This document shows positions 1 to 9,188 of a stretch of 64,000 bases of DNA, one piece after another (the stretch's first letter is position 1; each line of letters opens with the position of its first letter). The notes under the pieces are model-generated. The model saw only the letters and a program-made list of their open reading frames with translations, was not told the DNA's origin and made no database searches. Both the position numbers and the translations under genes were made by a program. The stretch is taken from contig NZ_JADFFL010000001.1 in NCBI RefSeq assembly GCF_015222005.1, forward strand, positions 124,001 to 188,000, in the 5' to 3' direction. The stretch comes from Mucilaginibacter myungsuensis. Lineage in GTDB: Bacteria > Bacteroidota > Bacteroidia > Sphingobacteriales > Sphingobacteriaceae.

Positions 1-562
1 CTACCTTAACAGGTTCAGTAGCTTTTTTTTCAGGGTCGGCTGTGTAAAACGTCATTTGTTCGCCTATCTCTATACCAAGTTTAGCTATCTGATCTAAATA
101 AATACTAAACTCCCGCTCCCCTACTTTCGCTTTTAGTTGCTCAAAAGTGTAGTCTACTCCCGGTTTTTTAGCATACACACCGTAGCGCGTACGTTCGTAA
201 GGATAAAACACAAAGTCGGTCAGCCAGTAACGGTACTTACCTTCTTTAACCTCGGCATTTAACGTATAATTGACTTCGCCCGCTTCGTGCTTAGCCAGGT
301 TAGCGCTGGTGTAGATCAAAAATGAGCTTTTAATGGCAATGTTGTTCCCGGCTTTGGTGTCCATTTTTAACTTTCCAAAACGTTTGCTTTGGTTTAGTCC
401 CCTTAGCAAACGGTTATAAAGCGTATCGCCGGGTAGGCCGGGTGTTTCGCTCACTTTATAAAATATGTATTTGTTATGCTCGTCAAGCGTAACCAATTCT
501 TTTTGGGCCGATGCTATTTTGCCGCTGAGCAATACAGCTATCGCGATCAGGATCTTTTTCAT
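1..562 (-). CDS. Secreted DUF4468-like protein (3' end beyond window)
   Basis: The reading frame starts at the ATG complementary to 560-562 and runs off the left edge, so only about 187 N-terminal residues are visible. They begin with a signal peptide (MKKILIAIAVLLSG, cleavage near ASAQ). The mature part reads like the DUF4468 (TBP-like fold) family of Bacteroidota: an alternating beta pattern, KYIFYKVSETPG, then YRYWLTDFVFYP, then a helical stretch ending in YLDQIAKLGIEIGEQM. That family has no established function. The gene lies downstream of the porin terminator, so it is probably transcribed separately. The signal peptide is clear. The family call comes from the pattern only and could be wrong. 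Confidence 0.6.
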   Translation of the reverse strand, partial: MKKILIAIAVLLSGKIASAQKELVTLDEHNKYIFYKVSETPGLPGDTLYNRLLRGLNQSKRFGKLKMDTKAGNNIAIKSSFLIYTSANLAKHEAGEVNYTLNAEVKEGKYRYWLTDFVFYPYERTRYGVYAKKPGVDYTFEQLKAKVGEREFSIYLDQIAKLGIEIGEQMTFYTADPEKKATEPVKV

Positions 563-595
563 TGCTACAATTATAGCGTTTTAACAGAATACGTA

Positions 596-636
596 AAAAC
601 AAAAACCGCCCCGGGAATATCCCTGAAGGCGGTTTT
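596..636 (-). terminator. Rho-independent terminator of the porin gene
   Basis: AAAACCGCC (602-610) pairs with GGCGGTTTT (628-636). Read on the minus strand, the hairpin is followed by a U-rich run. It lies just past the stop of the porin gene. Confidence 0.8.
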
Positions 637-654
637 GTCTATTTAAATTCAGTA

Positions 655-1719
655 TTAGAATGCGTACACAGCAGCTAAGCCAAATTGCGAAGCTGATTTG
701 GTAGCTACACCGTTTTTGTTAGTGAAAATAGATGTTGCCTCTTTAGACGCGTTGTCCAACCTAACCTCAGGGATGAAGGTAAGCGGGCCACCTTTAATGT
801 TAGCTGATAAAGTGAACGCAGTAACGCTCTCGTTAGCAGCAGGGCCAGCTGTTACCCAAACACCGTCTTTGGTTTTGAAGTACTCGGCACGTAAACCAAA
901 GCTTACAGCAGATGATACAGCCAATTGAGGGTAAAGAGCGGCACCAACGTAACCGCCACGTGGACCGGCAGGAGATTTAGGCGCATCGAAGTTGGCAGCG
1001 TTCACGCCCAATTTAAATGCTTCGGTGATCTGGTAAGACGTTGTTAAGTCAACAACGGTACCTGATGCAGGGCCGGTAAGGAAGTTAACATAAGCGGTCC
1101 AGCCTTTAACCGGAGCGACCATTAACTGGGTACCGATGGTGTTGATCTTGCTTGCAGCGGTGTAAACGTTCCAAAGGTCGTTATAGAGACCTGCCGACAA
1201 GCTTACTTTATCAGAAAATGCATAAGTGAATTTAGCACCGGCATTTTGGAACGGACCATTGGTGAACAGATACGAAGTAGAGTAGTTAAAGTTACCTACC
1301 GGCGAGATAACCTCGTAACCAACAAAGGTAGCCATGTAACCGGCGGTCACGCTTAATTTATCGGTAAGATCATAAGCAACATACAAGTTTTGGATGTGGA
1401 ATGAGTTTGCAGCGTTATTAGTGGCACCATCGCCATTAGGTACCGATTGGTACTGACCACGTGGACCAAAAGAAAGATCACCAACAAATGATGCCTTACC
1501 AACTTTCTTTTTCGCAAAAAGGTTAACCATACCTATCGAAAAAGAATTTTGATCTGAAGCGAAACTTGTAGGGATGTTATTATGGCCGGAGAAATCGTAT
1601 TTGTAATAGGTGTCGACAGAACCGCCAATGGTCAATGGTGGGTCGGTTTTTTCCTGTGCGTTTGCGGCAAATGTTGCTGCCGTAAGAGAAAGTAAAAGTA
1701 AAAGTTTGCTTTTCATCAT
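655..1719 (-). CDS. Outer-membrane beta-barrel porin (OmpL-like)
   Basis: This is a 354-residue outer-membrane protein with a signal peptide (cleavage near AANAQ). A long series of alternating amphipathic strands and glycine/aromatic turns ends in a terminal aromatic (VYAF), the usual C-terminal beta signal. It resembles the putative beta-barrel porin-2/OmpL-like family, which Bacteroidota often encode beside ammonium transporters or glutamine synthetase. Here it is divergent from glnN across a 530-bp gap, which suggests a link to nitrogen uptake (inference). Two ATGs are adjacent (1717-1719 and 1714-1716) and either could be the start. The substrate cannot be read from the sequence. Confidence 0.82.
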   Translation of the reverse strand: MMKSKLLLLLSLTAATFAANAQEKTDPPLTIGGSVDTYYKYDFSGHNNIPTSFASDQNSFSIGMVNLFAKKKVGKASFVGDLSFGPRGQYQSVPNGDGATNNAANSFHIQNLYVAYDLTDKLSVTAGYMATFVGYEVISPVGNFNYSTSYLFTNGPFQNAGAKFTYAFSDKVSLSAGLYNDLWNVYTAASKINTIGTQLMVAPVKGWTAYVNFLTGPASGTVVDLTTSYQITEAFKLGVNAANFDAPKSPAGPRGGYVGAALYPQLAVSSAVSFGLRAEYFKTKDGVWVTAGPAANESVTAFTLSANIKGGPLTFIPEVRLDNASKEATSIFTNKNGVATKSASQFGLAAVYAF

Positions 1720-2251
1720 GTTTTTAATTGTTAAGGTTATTTATTTTATTGTTTGTTGAGTTATTTACAGTTTTCAAGGCTCAAAACGCCGTTACTGAAC
1801 GGGTTATATTCCTAATTATTTGTGTTTTATTTACAAAAACGTCAAAAATTTAAATCAAAATCGAATAATTGTTAATTAATGACAGTTAATTTTATAAATA
1901 TTTCATGAAAATAGATCTGAAGTACCACAAAAGCAAAATTTACTATACAAAATCTATTAAAATGATAGCACTTTTATAAAATTTACAAAAAACAATATCA
2001 AAAAAACATTCTTTTTGCATTATTAATAATGAAATTTGAGTGAAATAGGAAATTACCTATCCGTTAATTCGATATTGGCAAAATTTAATTGGGTTTTATA
2101 AGATATTGTATCAATATTTCCAAGATCTGAGCGCGCGCAATGACTTATTTTTAGAAAGGACCGATCATCTCAAAATGAAGAGAATTTTTGGCTACATAAT
2201 GACGCTTTTAAGGCGGGATAAGTTATTTTTGATGATCAATACACCTAAAAA
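1720..2251. promoter_or_regulatory. Divergent intergenic region, porin / glnN
   Basis: A very AT-rich 532-bp gap with no credible ORF. It contains a perfect 14-bp dyad, CATTATTAATAATG, at 2018-2031 and a TAnnTTTG-type -7 box (TATTTTTG, 2224-2231) 20 bp before the glnN ATG. No -33 element is correctly spaced, so the promoter is tentative. Confidence 0.4.
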
Positions 2252-4423
2252 ATGACAAATTTTCGTTTCAAAGCACTGGAAACCGCTCTTTCGCGTACGA
2301 TTCCGGAGGTAAAGATGCCTTCTACTAAAATATCCGACTATTTTGGCATAAATGTTTTTGATCATAAGAAGTTAAAGGATTACCTCTCTGCCGAGGCTTT
2401 TAAAACGGTCCTGAGTTCTACTAACGATGGCGAACCTATCCCCCGCGAAACGGCAGAACAAATAGCATCAGCGATGAAAAGCTGGGCCATGAGCAAAGGC
2501 GCTACGCACTACACCCACTGGTTTCAACCGCTGACCGGATCTACAGCTGAGAAACACGACGCATTTTTTGAGCCTACGCCCGATGGCGCGATCGAACGCT
2601 TTAGCGGCGACGCGCTTGCCCAGCAAGAGCCGGATGCGTCAAGCTTCCCGAGTGGTGGTATCCGCAATACTTTCGAGGCCCGGGGTTATACCGCCTGGGA
2701 TCCGTCGTCGCCGGCTTTTATTATGGGGCGGACACTTTGTATCCCAACCGTTTTTGTTTCCTACACAGGCGAGGCATTAGATTATAAAGCACCTTTATTA
2801 AAGGCATTGAATGTGCTGGATAAAGCTGCCGTTGATGTTTGCCACTACTTTGATAAAAGCATCGAAAAGGTAAATGCATCGTTAGGTATAGAGCAGGAGT
2901 ACTTTTTGGTTGACCTTGCCTTATTTAATGCGCGCCCCGATCTGTATATGACCGGCCGTACACTGTTCGGCCATATGTCGGCCAAAGGCCAGCAGTTAGA
3001 GGATCATTACTTTGGTTCGATACCTGAGCGGGTTTACGCTTACATGCAGGATATGGAGACCGAGGCGTTATGTCTGGGTATCCCACTGAAGACCCGCCAC
3101 AACGAGGTTGCGCCATCGCAATTTGAGTGCGCGCCTATTTACGAAGAGATCAACCTGGCTATTGACCACAACCAACTGTTGATGGACCTGATGGATCGCG
3201 TAGCCAAACGCCATAACTTTAAGGTATTACTGCACGAGAAACCTTATGCCGGCCTGAACGGATCAGGCAAGCACAATAACTGGTCGCTGATCACTAATAC
3301 GGGCAAGAACTTGTTGTCGCCGGGCAAAACGCCAAAGAACAATCTGATGTTCCTTACCTTTTTTGTGAATACCATTAAAGCGGTTTTTGAGCATGCCGAC
3401 CTGCTACGCGCGTCGATAGCATCAGTAAATAATGACCATCGTTTGGGCGCTAACGAAGCGCCGCCGGCCATCATATCGATATTCCTGGGCACGCAGCTGA
3501 ATGATGTGCTGGACGAGATAGAAACATCGCGCATCAGCAAAAAAATTAAAGACGATAGCATGTTATGGCAGGGCATCCCTAAGATCCCTCAGATCTTACA
3601 GGACAATACCGACCGTAACCGTACTTCGCCGTTCGCGTTCACCGGCAACAAATTTGAGTTGAGGGCAGTCGGCTCTTCAGCCAATTCGGCCGACCCAATG
3701 ACGATATTGAATTTGATCGTTGCTGATCAGCTGAAAAAATTCAAATCCGACGTTGATAAGCTGATCCGCAAAGGCGAGAAAAAAGATGTGGCCTTATTGA
3801 CGGTTATTAAACGTTACATTAAAGAGTCGAAATCTATCCGCTTTGAAGGCAACGGTTACAGCGAAGATTGGGAAAAAGAAGCAGCCGCACGCGGATTAAA
3901 CAACTTTAAGACCACGCCAAAAGCGCTGGATGTGCTGATATCTGAAAAGACCCAACGCCTGTTTGACGAGACCGGCGTTTACAACCGCCGCGAAGCGCAT
4001 GCCCGTCACGAGATATTGTTAGAGAGTTTCTTTAAAAAACTACAGATAGAGGCCCGCGTGATCGGCGAGCTGGTGAACAATACCATCATCCCGGCGGCCA
4101 TCAACTATCAATCTAAACTGGTAGAGAACGTGCGCGGGTTAAAAGAACTTGGTTTCGACAAAGAAATGTACGCCGCGCAGATGGATGTGATCGGTCGCAT
4201 AGGCGAACACGTTAATTTCATTAAAACCAACGTGGAAGAACTGATCAACGAGCGTAAACGCGCCAACGTAATGGAAGACCCACGCACCCGCGCCATTGCA
4301 TACGACGAGAAAGTAAAAACGCACTTCGCTCCCATCCGCTACCACGTAGATAAGTTGGAACAATTGATAGACGACGCCCTTTGGCCACTGCCAAAATTCA
4401 GGGAACTGCTGTTTATTAAATAA
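2252..4423 (+). CDS. glnN: Glutamine synthetase type III
   Basis: This 723-residue enzyme makes glutamine from glutamate, ammonia and ATP. The length matches GSIII/GlnN (about 720-730) and not GSI (about 470). Visible signatures include the metal-binding stretch GIEQEYFLVD, the substrate/ATP segment NGSGKHNNWS, the central RLGANEAPPAIISI and the C-terminal helical region rich in Lys/Glu that is typical of the dodecameric type III enzyme. The ATG at 2252 fits the family N-terminus. No glnB/glnK or amt gene is adjacent in the window. A terminator follows directly. Confidence 0.97.
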   Translation: MTNFRFKALETALSRTIPEVKMPSTKISDYFGINVFDHKKLKDYLSAEAFKTVLSSTNDGEPIPRETAEQIASAMKSWAMSKGATHYTHWFQPLTGSTAEKHDAFFEPTPDGAIERFSGDALAQQEPDASSFPSGGIRNTFEARGYTAWDPSSPAFIMGRTLCIPTVFVSYTGEALDYKAPLLKALNVLDKAAVDVCHYFDKSIEKVNASLGIEQEYFLVDLALFNARPDLYMTGRTLFGHMSAKGQQLEDHYFGSIPERVYAYMQDMETEALCLGIPLKTRHNEVAPSQFECAPIYEEINLAIDHNQLLMDLMDRVAKRHNFKVLLHEKPYAGLNGSGKHNNWSLITNTGKNLLSPGKTPKNNLMFLTFFVNTIKAVFEHADLLRASIASVNNDHRLGANEAPPAIISIFLGTQLNDVLDEIETSRISKKIKDDSMLWQGIPKIPQILQDNTDRNRTSPFAFTGNKFELRAVGSSANSADPMTILNLIVADQLKKFKSDVDKLIRKGEKKDVALLTVIKRYIKESKSIRFEGNGYSEDWEKEAAARGLNNFKTTPKALDVLISEKTQRLFDETGVYNRREAHARHEILLESFFKKLQIEARVIGELVNNTIIPAAINYQSKLVENVRGLKELGFDKEMYAAQMDVIGRIGEHVNFIKTNVEELINERKRANVMEDPRTRAIAYDEKVKTHFAPIRYHVDKLEQLIDDALWPLPKFRELLFIK

Positions 4424-4439
4424 GATACCTCACCCCAAT

Positions 4440-4467
4440 CCCTCTCCGATGGAGAGGGGCTTTTTGT
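4440..4467 (+). terminator. Terminator / REP-like element after glnN
   Basis: CCCTCTCC-gat-GGAGAGGGG is followed by CTTTTTGTTT. The flanking CCTCACCCCAAT makes it look like the C-rich intergenic repeats dispersed in many Bacteroidota genomes (from memory). It ends exactly at the convergent DinB-like gene. Confidence 0.75.
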
Positions 4468-4974
4468 TTATTGTTGCCTCAACACCGCAACGGTCACGAT
4501 CAATTGGCCGAGGTGTCGCATGGTGTGCTCGGCCGAGTGTGTAAGCAGACCGATCACGGTTGAAGGTATTTGCGCGCGGCCGACTCCCCTAACGTTTGTA
4601 AGTATAGTCTCATCCGTGGAGGTGATCTGCGCTAAGGCGATATCGACTTGCTTTTTGAACGAGTCGACTAACTGCTCCACTGATCTGCTTTGATCTTTCC
4701 CTTCGGACTGTAGGTATCGCAATTGCTCGTCACTGAGCAATTCGCCTCGGGCGTAGGTCAATAAACGATCTAACACACCTGTCAAATGTTGCAGATGAAA
4801 ACCCGGCGATGCCATGGCGGCAACGGACAACCAAAGCTTATCGTCGGGAAAGTCGTGCATTAATTCATTCAACTCTTCGCGGGCTTGCAGTAACGCGTGG
4901 GCAACGGGTTGCAACAATGTGGGAACGTTATCGAGCGGGCCTCGGAGCCATACTTCGGGTAGGTTGTTTTTCAT
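4468..4974 (-). CDS. DinB-superfamily metal-dependent protein
   Basis: A 168-residue all-helical protein with the DinB/YfiT-like four-helix-bundle pattern. Likely metal-binding histidines lie in FHLQHLTGVLDR (central helix) and in HSAEHTMRHLGQL (C-terminal helix). Characterised relatives include thiol transferases and damage-inducible proteins, but no reaction can be assigned here. It has no signal peptide, so it is probably cytoplasmic. It converges on glnN and is divergent from the L,D-transpeptidase gene. Confidence 0.8.
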   Translation of the reverse strand: MKNNLPEVWLRGPLDNVPTLLQPVAHALLQAREELNELMHDFPDDKLWLSVAAMASPGFHLQHLTGVLDRLLTYARGELLSDEQLRYLQSEGKDQSRSVEQLVDSFKKQVDIALAQITSTDETILTNVRGVGRAQIPSTVIGLLTHSAEHTMRHLGQLIVTVAVLRQQ

Positions 4975-5114
4975 CAGATCGGCCTATAAAAAATATCAAG
5001 TGTATGGCTTTTACAACTATCGGTTGCGATGAGTAATTGCCGTTCACGCTTAAACATGTCCAAAATTACGCTTGGTACGGACATTGATATCACACCTGCG
5101 TAAAATATCCCAAA

Positions 5115-6656
5115 ATGACTAACCATAACAAAACTAAACTCAGCCGCCTTGCGCTTATCGCATGTTTCCTATTGACCCTTGGCTTCGGTATGCAAAGCTG
5201 TAAAAAGTCGCGCTCGGAGATGGGCAAAGACCTTTATAGCAAAACCAAGAACAAGGTTTACAAAGACGTCACCCCCGAAGGCTTTGAACCGGTATTTAAA
5301 GCCATGCTGGAAAGCGAAGGCGCAAAACTCCCCAACGCAAAGATAATCCTGGCCCACTACGCCGCCAATGGTTACGACCCCACCCTATTATTAGACCACT
5401 TATCGGGCGATGATATTAAAGCCTTGCCGCAATATCTGAATAAGTCTAACGAGCACGGATTAGACCCGACATTGTTTAGGGCTGCCAAGATAGATACGCT
5501 GATAAATAACATCTACGGCAAAAAAAGCATCAAAACTTTAGAAGAAGCTTACCATGATATGGCCGAACTGGAAATGACCATGGCCGCATCACTCATCAGT
5601 TACTCAAATGCTCTGCAATTCGGGGTGTTCAACCCACGTAAGATATACCAACGTTACTACACTGCTACCGCACGCCCGGATAGCGCGTATATGAATAATG
5701 CATTGAACACAAAAGACTTTAAAAGTTACCTGGACAGCATCCAACCTAAAGATAAACATTACGTAGCGTTGCAAAAGGCGTTGATGGAAGGTTTTGTAGC
5801 GACTGGACAAACTAAAGAGGAGACCCAACGTACTTTAGTGACCAATTTGGAACGACTGCGCTGGAAGAACAAACCTACGCAAGACCGTTACGTGATCGTT
5901 AACATAGCCGACTTCAGGCTGGATGTGATGAATCAGGGCAAATCTGAACTGAACATGAAGGTTTGCGTAGGCGAAGGCCGTAATAAAGATGCCGAAAATA
6001 GTTTGGTGGAATATGATGAAAGCGATAAGGTAGACCGTCCATTCTCGCGTGAGACACCGCAGTTGGCAAGTGAGATAAACATGGTGCAGGTGAACCCGAT
6101 CTGGAATATCCCCGTAAGTATTGCCAGTAAAGAGATAGTTGTAGAAGCGCAGAAAGATCCCTACTATCTGGCTAACAAAAATATTAATGTATATAAAGAC
6201 GGGAAGTTGATAGATGACCCGGAAACGATAGAGTGGAATGCAAATTCAGGTACTGAATACTCCTTTAAACAACAGCCGGGTAGCGATAACTCTTTAGGCA
6301 AGATCAAATTCCTTTTCCCTAATAAAAGCAGTGTTTATTTACATGATACCCCTGCTCAAGCTCCATTCGGCAGAGAGATGCGTGCGGTTAGCCATGGTTG
6401 TGTACGCTTAGAAAAACCTTTGGAATTTGCCCGTGTGCTATTTGGCGACGGTACGGAGAAATTTCAGAAGATCGAGCAGTTTATGGGTGAAGATAAATCG
6501 CAGCCTACCGACCTGGCCCTACCTAAAAAGGTACCTGTTTACTTAACCTACGTCACCGGCTGGGTTGATGATGCCGGGCAGATACAGATCAGGCCGGATG
6601 TTTACGGTTTAGATATTGTACTTTATGGTCACCTGCAAAAGCTGATCCGGGGTTAA
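5115..6656 (+). CDS. L,D-transpeptidase with scaffold domain (YcbB/LdtD-like lipoprotein)
   Basis: A 513-residue envelope enzyme expected to form 3-3 peptidoglycan cross-links or attach proteins to peptidoglycan. It has an N-terminal SPII signal ending in MQSC (Cys29). A long helical scaffold (about 35-250) is typical of YcbB-type enzymes. A YkuD domain (about 255-450) carries His410 and the catalytic motif SHGCVRL with Cys429. It is divergent from the DinB gene and convergent with a second, unrelated-looking L,D-transpeptidase that shares its terminator. Confidence in the family is high. The exact role in cross-linking is inferred. Confidence 0.93.
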   Translation: MTNHNKTKLSRLALIACFLLTLGFGMQSCKKSRSEMGKDLYSKTKNKVYKDVTPEGFEPVFKAMLESEGAKLPNAKIILAHYAANGYDPTLLLDHLSGDDIKALPQYLNKSNEHGLDPTLFRAAKIDTLINNIYGKKSIKTLEEAYHDMAELEMTMAASLISYSNALQFGVFNPRKIYQRYYTATARPDSAYMNNALNTKDFKSYLDSIQPKDKHYVALQKALMEGFVATGQTKEETQRTLVTNLERLRWKNKPTQDRYVIVNIADFRLDVMNQGKSELNMKVCVGEGRNKDAENSLVEYDESDKVDRPFSRETPQLASEINMVQVNPIWNIPVSIASKEIVVEAQKDPYYLANKNINVYKDGKLIDDPETIEWNANSGTEYSFKQQPGSDNSLGKIKFLFPNKSSVYLHDTPAQAPFGREMRAVSHGCVRLEKPLEFARVLFGDGTEKFQKIEQFMGEDKSQPTDLALPKKVPVYLTYVTGWVDDAGQIQIRPDVYGLDIVLYGHLQKLIRG

Positions 6657-6660
6657 AAGC

Positions 6661-6700
6661 AACAAAAAACGCGATGGGAAAACCCATCGCGTTTTTTGTT
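6661..6700. terminator. Bidirectional terminator between convergent L,D-transpeptidases
   Basis: AAAAAACGCGATGGG pairs with CCCATCGCGTTTTTT across an AAAA loop. The A-run and T-run make it usable from both sides. Confidence 0.9.
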
Positions 6701-6716
6701 ATAGATACTTTTAAAT

Positions 6717-7541
6717 TTAGTTTTGAGCGATAGCTTCTTTAAGAACTATCGGGTTGGTATCATTCATCAGGGCAAATTGCGCAGCGCTGTCCTCATTCAA
6801 AAACTTTGAAGTGTAACGCTGATCGCGACCTGTAATAAACAGCATGTTCTTGTTTTTTACTGTGTTGATGATCTGATCGCACAATTCCGGTGCAACTGCC
6901 GGGCAACCATGGCTGCGGCCTAAACGACCTAATTGGTTAATAGTACCCTGACTAACATAATCGGCAGCATGCAGCACAATAGCGCGATTGCGGGCCTGAT
7001 CATTAAAACCACGATCGACACCATTCAACCTTAACGAGCGACCATGCTTGCCAACGTATGTATCGTCGGTCACATAAAATCCAAGGCTGCTTTGGTGCGA
7101 TTCGTTGTTGTTAGAGAACGCGTCGGCCATATCGTTACCGCTGCCTTGTCCGTGAGCTACCCAAGTGTTCAGCAAAAGCTTTTTGTTCAGCACATCCACT
7201 ATCCACATACGTTTTTGCGTGCTTGGCTTGTTAAAATCCACCACAGTGATCACACTGCTGGCTAAAGGTAACATGTTAGCAACCTTTAGATTATAATAAC
7301 CGACAAGTGCTTTCTCGAAAACTGCAGAGTCAAGGCCCGAAAATTTTAGCTTAGCCGATGAGTAGATGTCATCCACATACTGTACGAACCTGATCTTGGC
7401 TGATGAATTTGCGGTAGCAGTAGTTTTAATGTTGCTGCTATCAATAACGGTCAGCGAACTTTTTTTAGCAAAACCAAAGCTGATCACTGAAACCGAGATG
7501 ATGCAAAGTGCGCAGGTCATCCATAAAATGTGTTTTCTCAT
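6717..7541 (-). CDS. YkuD_2-family murein L,D-transpeptidase
   Basis: A 274-residue exported protein with an N-terminal signal/anchor (about 5-24). It carries the catalytic domain of the murein L,D-transpeptidase family PF13645: VVDFNKPSTQKRMWIVD, TWVAHGQGSGND, a conserved His at about 191, and RSHGCPAV with catalytic Cys213. This family differs from the scaffold-type enzyme encoded convergently. Proteins of this group are common in Bacteroidota and mostly uncharacterised. A good Bacteroidota promoter lies 71 bp upstream of the ATG. Confidence 0.92.
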   Translation of the reverse strand: MRKHILWMTCALCIISVSVISFGFAKKSSLTVIDSSNIKTTATANSSAKIRFVQYVDDIYSSAKLKFSGLDSAVFEKALVGYYNLKVANMLPLASSVITVVDFNKPSTQKRMWIVDVLNKKLLLNTWVAHGQGSGNDMADAFSNNNESHQSSLGFYVTDDTYVGKHGRSLRLNGVDRGFNDQARNRAIVLHAADYVSQGTINQLGRLGRSHGCPAVAPELCDQIINTVKNKNMLFITGRDQRYTSKFLNEDSAAQFALMNDTNPIVLKEAIAQN

Positions 7542-7611
7542 ACTTTATCCTTTGTTTTAAAAACGTGTTTAAACAATAGCGAAAGAAGGTTTTACCATTA
7601 GGAGGTTAAGT

Positions 7612-7642
7612 CAAAGATACGCATAAGATCGTTACAAACAAA
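7612..7642 (-). promoter_or_regulatory. Bacteroidota sigma-A-type promoter for the YkuD_2 gene
   Basis: On the minus strand TTTG (7639-7642) is separated by 19 bp from TATCTTTG (7612-7619), an exact match to TAnnTTTG. It implies a 5' leader of about 65 nt. Confidence 0.75.
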
Positions 7643-7751
7643 ACGACCATATTAAAACGAAATCAATTTTACTTTTAGTTAACAATTCAATATCAGCACT
7701 TATCACTGATGGAATACCCACGTTTTAATATATAAACGTTTAACATATTAT

Positions 7752-7788
7752 AAAAACGAAAAAGCCCGGCATATAGTACGCCGGGCTA
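7752..7788 (-). terminator. Terminator of the nitroreductase gene
   Basis: AGCCCGGC (7763-7770) pairs with GCCGGGCT (7781-7788). On the minus strand it is followed by TTTTTCGTTTTTA. Confidence 0.85.
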
Positions 7789-7820
7789 ATATTATGTACA
7801 GTATGTTTTAAGCACAGGGC

Positions 7821-8402
7821 TTACTCAACCCATTTTATCTTCTCTTCTACCGGTACTTTGCGTTTGCCTTCAGGATGCTCATCTGCGTAACCCAGGTAAA
7901 GCAGACCTAATACGTTATCCTCCTCGCCTAAACCTAAAAAGGTCTTAAATTCCGGGCGAAGGGTCATACCACCAGTGCTCCAGAAAGACGCGATGTTTAA
8001 TGATGTAGCACCGATCAATAAATTCTGCACTGCTGCAGATGCCGCCATAACTTCTTCCAAAGCCGGGATCTTCGGCAGATCGCCACGTTTCATGCTGGCA
8101 ATTACGATGTGCGATACCTTCTCGCCCATGTTTGTCAGGTTATTAAAGGTGGTCGGGTTAAAAGTCTCAGGCGTGCTGCTTTGCTGATATAGCTCGGCGT
8201 GCTGAGCACAGAATTTAGCCGGATCAGCATAAACCACAAATTGCCAAGGTTGGGTATTGCCGTGATTAGGGGCCCAATCAGCCAACTCTAATAAGGCTGC
8301 TACGTGTCCGTTAGGTATTTTGTTACCGTTCATCATAGCAGGCTTAATGCTACGACGGTTCTTTATTGCGTTTGATACGATAGAGAAATTGTTATTTTCC
8401 AT
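7821..8402 (-). CDS. Nitroreductase family protein (YdjA-like, FMN)
   Basis: A 193-residue FMN-dependent oxidoreductase. NRRSIKP near the N-terminus and WAPNHGNTQPWQFVVY are the usual FMN-contacting motifs. The C-terminal GLLYLGYAD is also typical. The compact length and ADWAPNHGNTQPW fit the YdjA-like subgroup. The substrate is unknown. A near-consensus -7 element (TAATTTCG on the minus strand) ends only 4 nt before the ATG, which would give a very short or absent 5' leader. Confidence 0.9.
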   Translation of the reverse strand: MENNNFSIVSNAIKNRRSIKPAMMNGNKIPNGHVAALLELADWAPNHGNTQPWQFVVYADPAKFCAQHAELYQQSSTPETFNPTTFNNLTNMGEKVSHIVIASMKRGDLPKIPALEEVMAASAAVQNLLIGATSLNIASFWSTGGMTLRPEFKTFLGLGEEDNVLGLLYLGYADEHPEGKRKVPVEEKIKWVE

Positions 8403-8447
8403 GCGGCGAAATTAAGGAAATAAATTGTGTAGACGATAAATTACACA

Positions 8448-9161
8448 TCACTTATACCAAGTTAAATAAGTCGGATTTTTTGCAGAAAGCTTTTTAAGTA
8501 CCTTAGTTGGGATCTTATTGGTCTTTATATAAGTTGGTTCCCATAAATACTGAACTGCTATTGGATAAGAAAATTTTGAACTTACGTTAGAAAGTTTCCC
8601 CTTTCGATAACTATAAAGGTCAAACACATAATAAGCATGTCCTCTGTACCGATGATAAACTTGACCGATAATCTCATAACTGCCATCATGGTCGATATCC
8701 CGTTCTAAATTTGAAAATAGATCGTAAAACGAAAATGCATCAAACCTGTTTGATCCCTTATTAAATAAATAAATTTTGGTTTCGTAATTGGCAGCATTCC
8801 CACTACCGTCATTTGGCATATCTATCTTAAAATCTAAAAGCCCATTTCCGTCTATGTCTGCAATAAAGATCGGCGACGTTAGAAATATATTGGCGATATC
8901 TACCTCTAACTTTATCTTTTTTATCACACGGCCTTTATGATAAAGTAGAATATTGGAACTGTCAGATAATTGACTTCCGAGAAATTTTATTTCGTAATCT
9001 TTATACCGTGCTATTCCAGTAAATCCTTCAGCACGCTTATCTTCACCATGTTTTATGTTTACCGTATCGTATTTTATCGCCGGATATTTCTCAATAGGAT
9101 ACTGTGCGAATATCCCCGTAAAAAAGAATAGGAACAAAGCGCTGATCAATATCGTCTTCAT
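8448..9161 (-). CDS. Secreted protein of unknown function with FG-GAP-like motifs
   Basis: A 237-residue protein with a signal peptide (FFFTGIFAQ). Two segments, IADIDGNGLLDFKI (about residue 120) and RDIDHDGSYEI (about residue 155), look like the calcium-binding DxDxDG loops of FG-GAP/VCBS blades. Too few copies are visible to call a complete propeller. It begins 27 bp after the E1 dehydrogenase stop on the same strand and may be read through from it, without an obvious functional tie. I do not recognise the family. Confidence 0.7.
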   Translation of the reverse strand: MKTILISALFLFFFTGIFAQYPIEKYPAIKYDTVNIKHGEDKRAEGFTGIARYKDYEIKFLGSQLSDSSNILLYHKGRVIKKIKLEVDIANIFLTSPIFIADIDGNGLLDFKIDMPNDGSGNAANYETKIYLFNKGSNRFDAFSFYDLFSNLERDIDHDGSYEIIGQVYHRYRGHAYYVFDLYSYRKGKLSNVSSKFSYPIAVQYLWEPTYIKTNKIPTKVLKKLSAKNPTYLTWYK

Positions 9162-9188
9162 TCCTATTCAATAATAAAAATTTAATGA

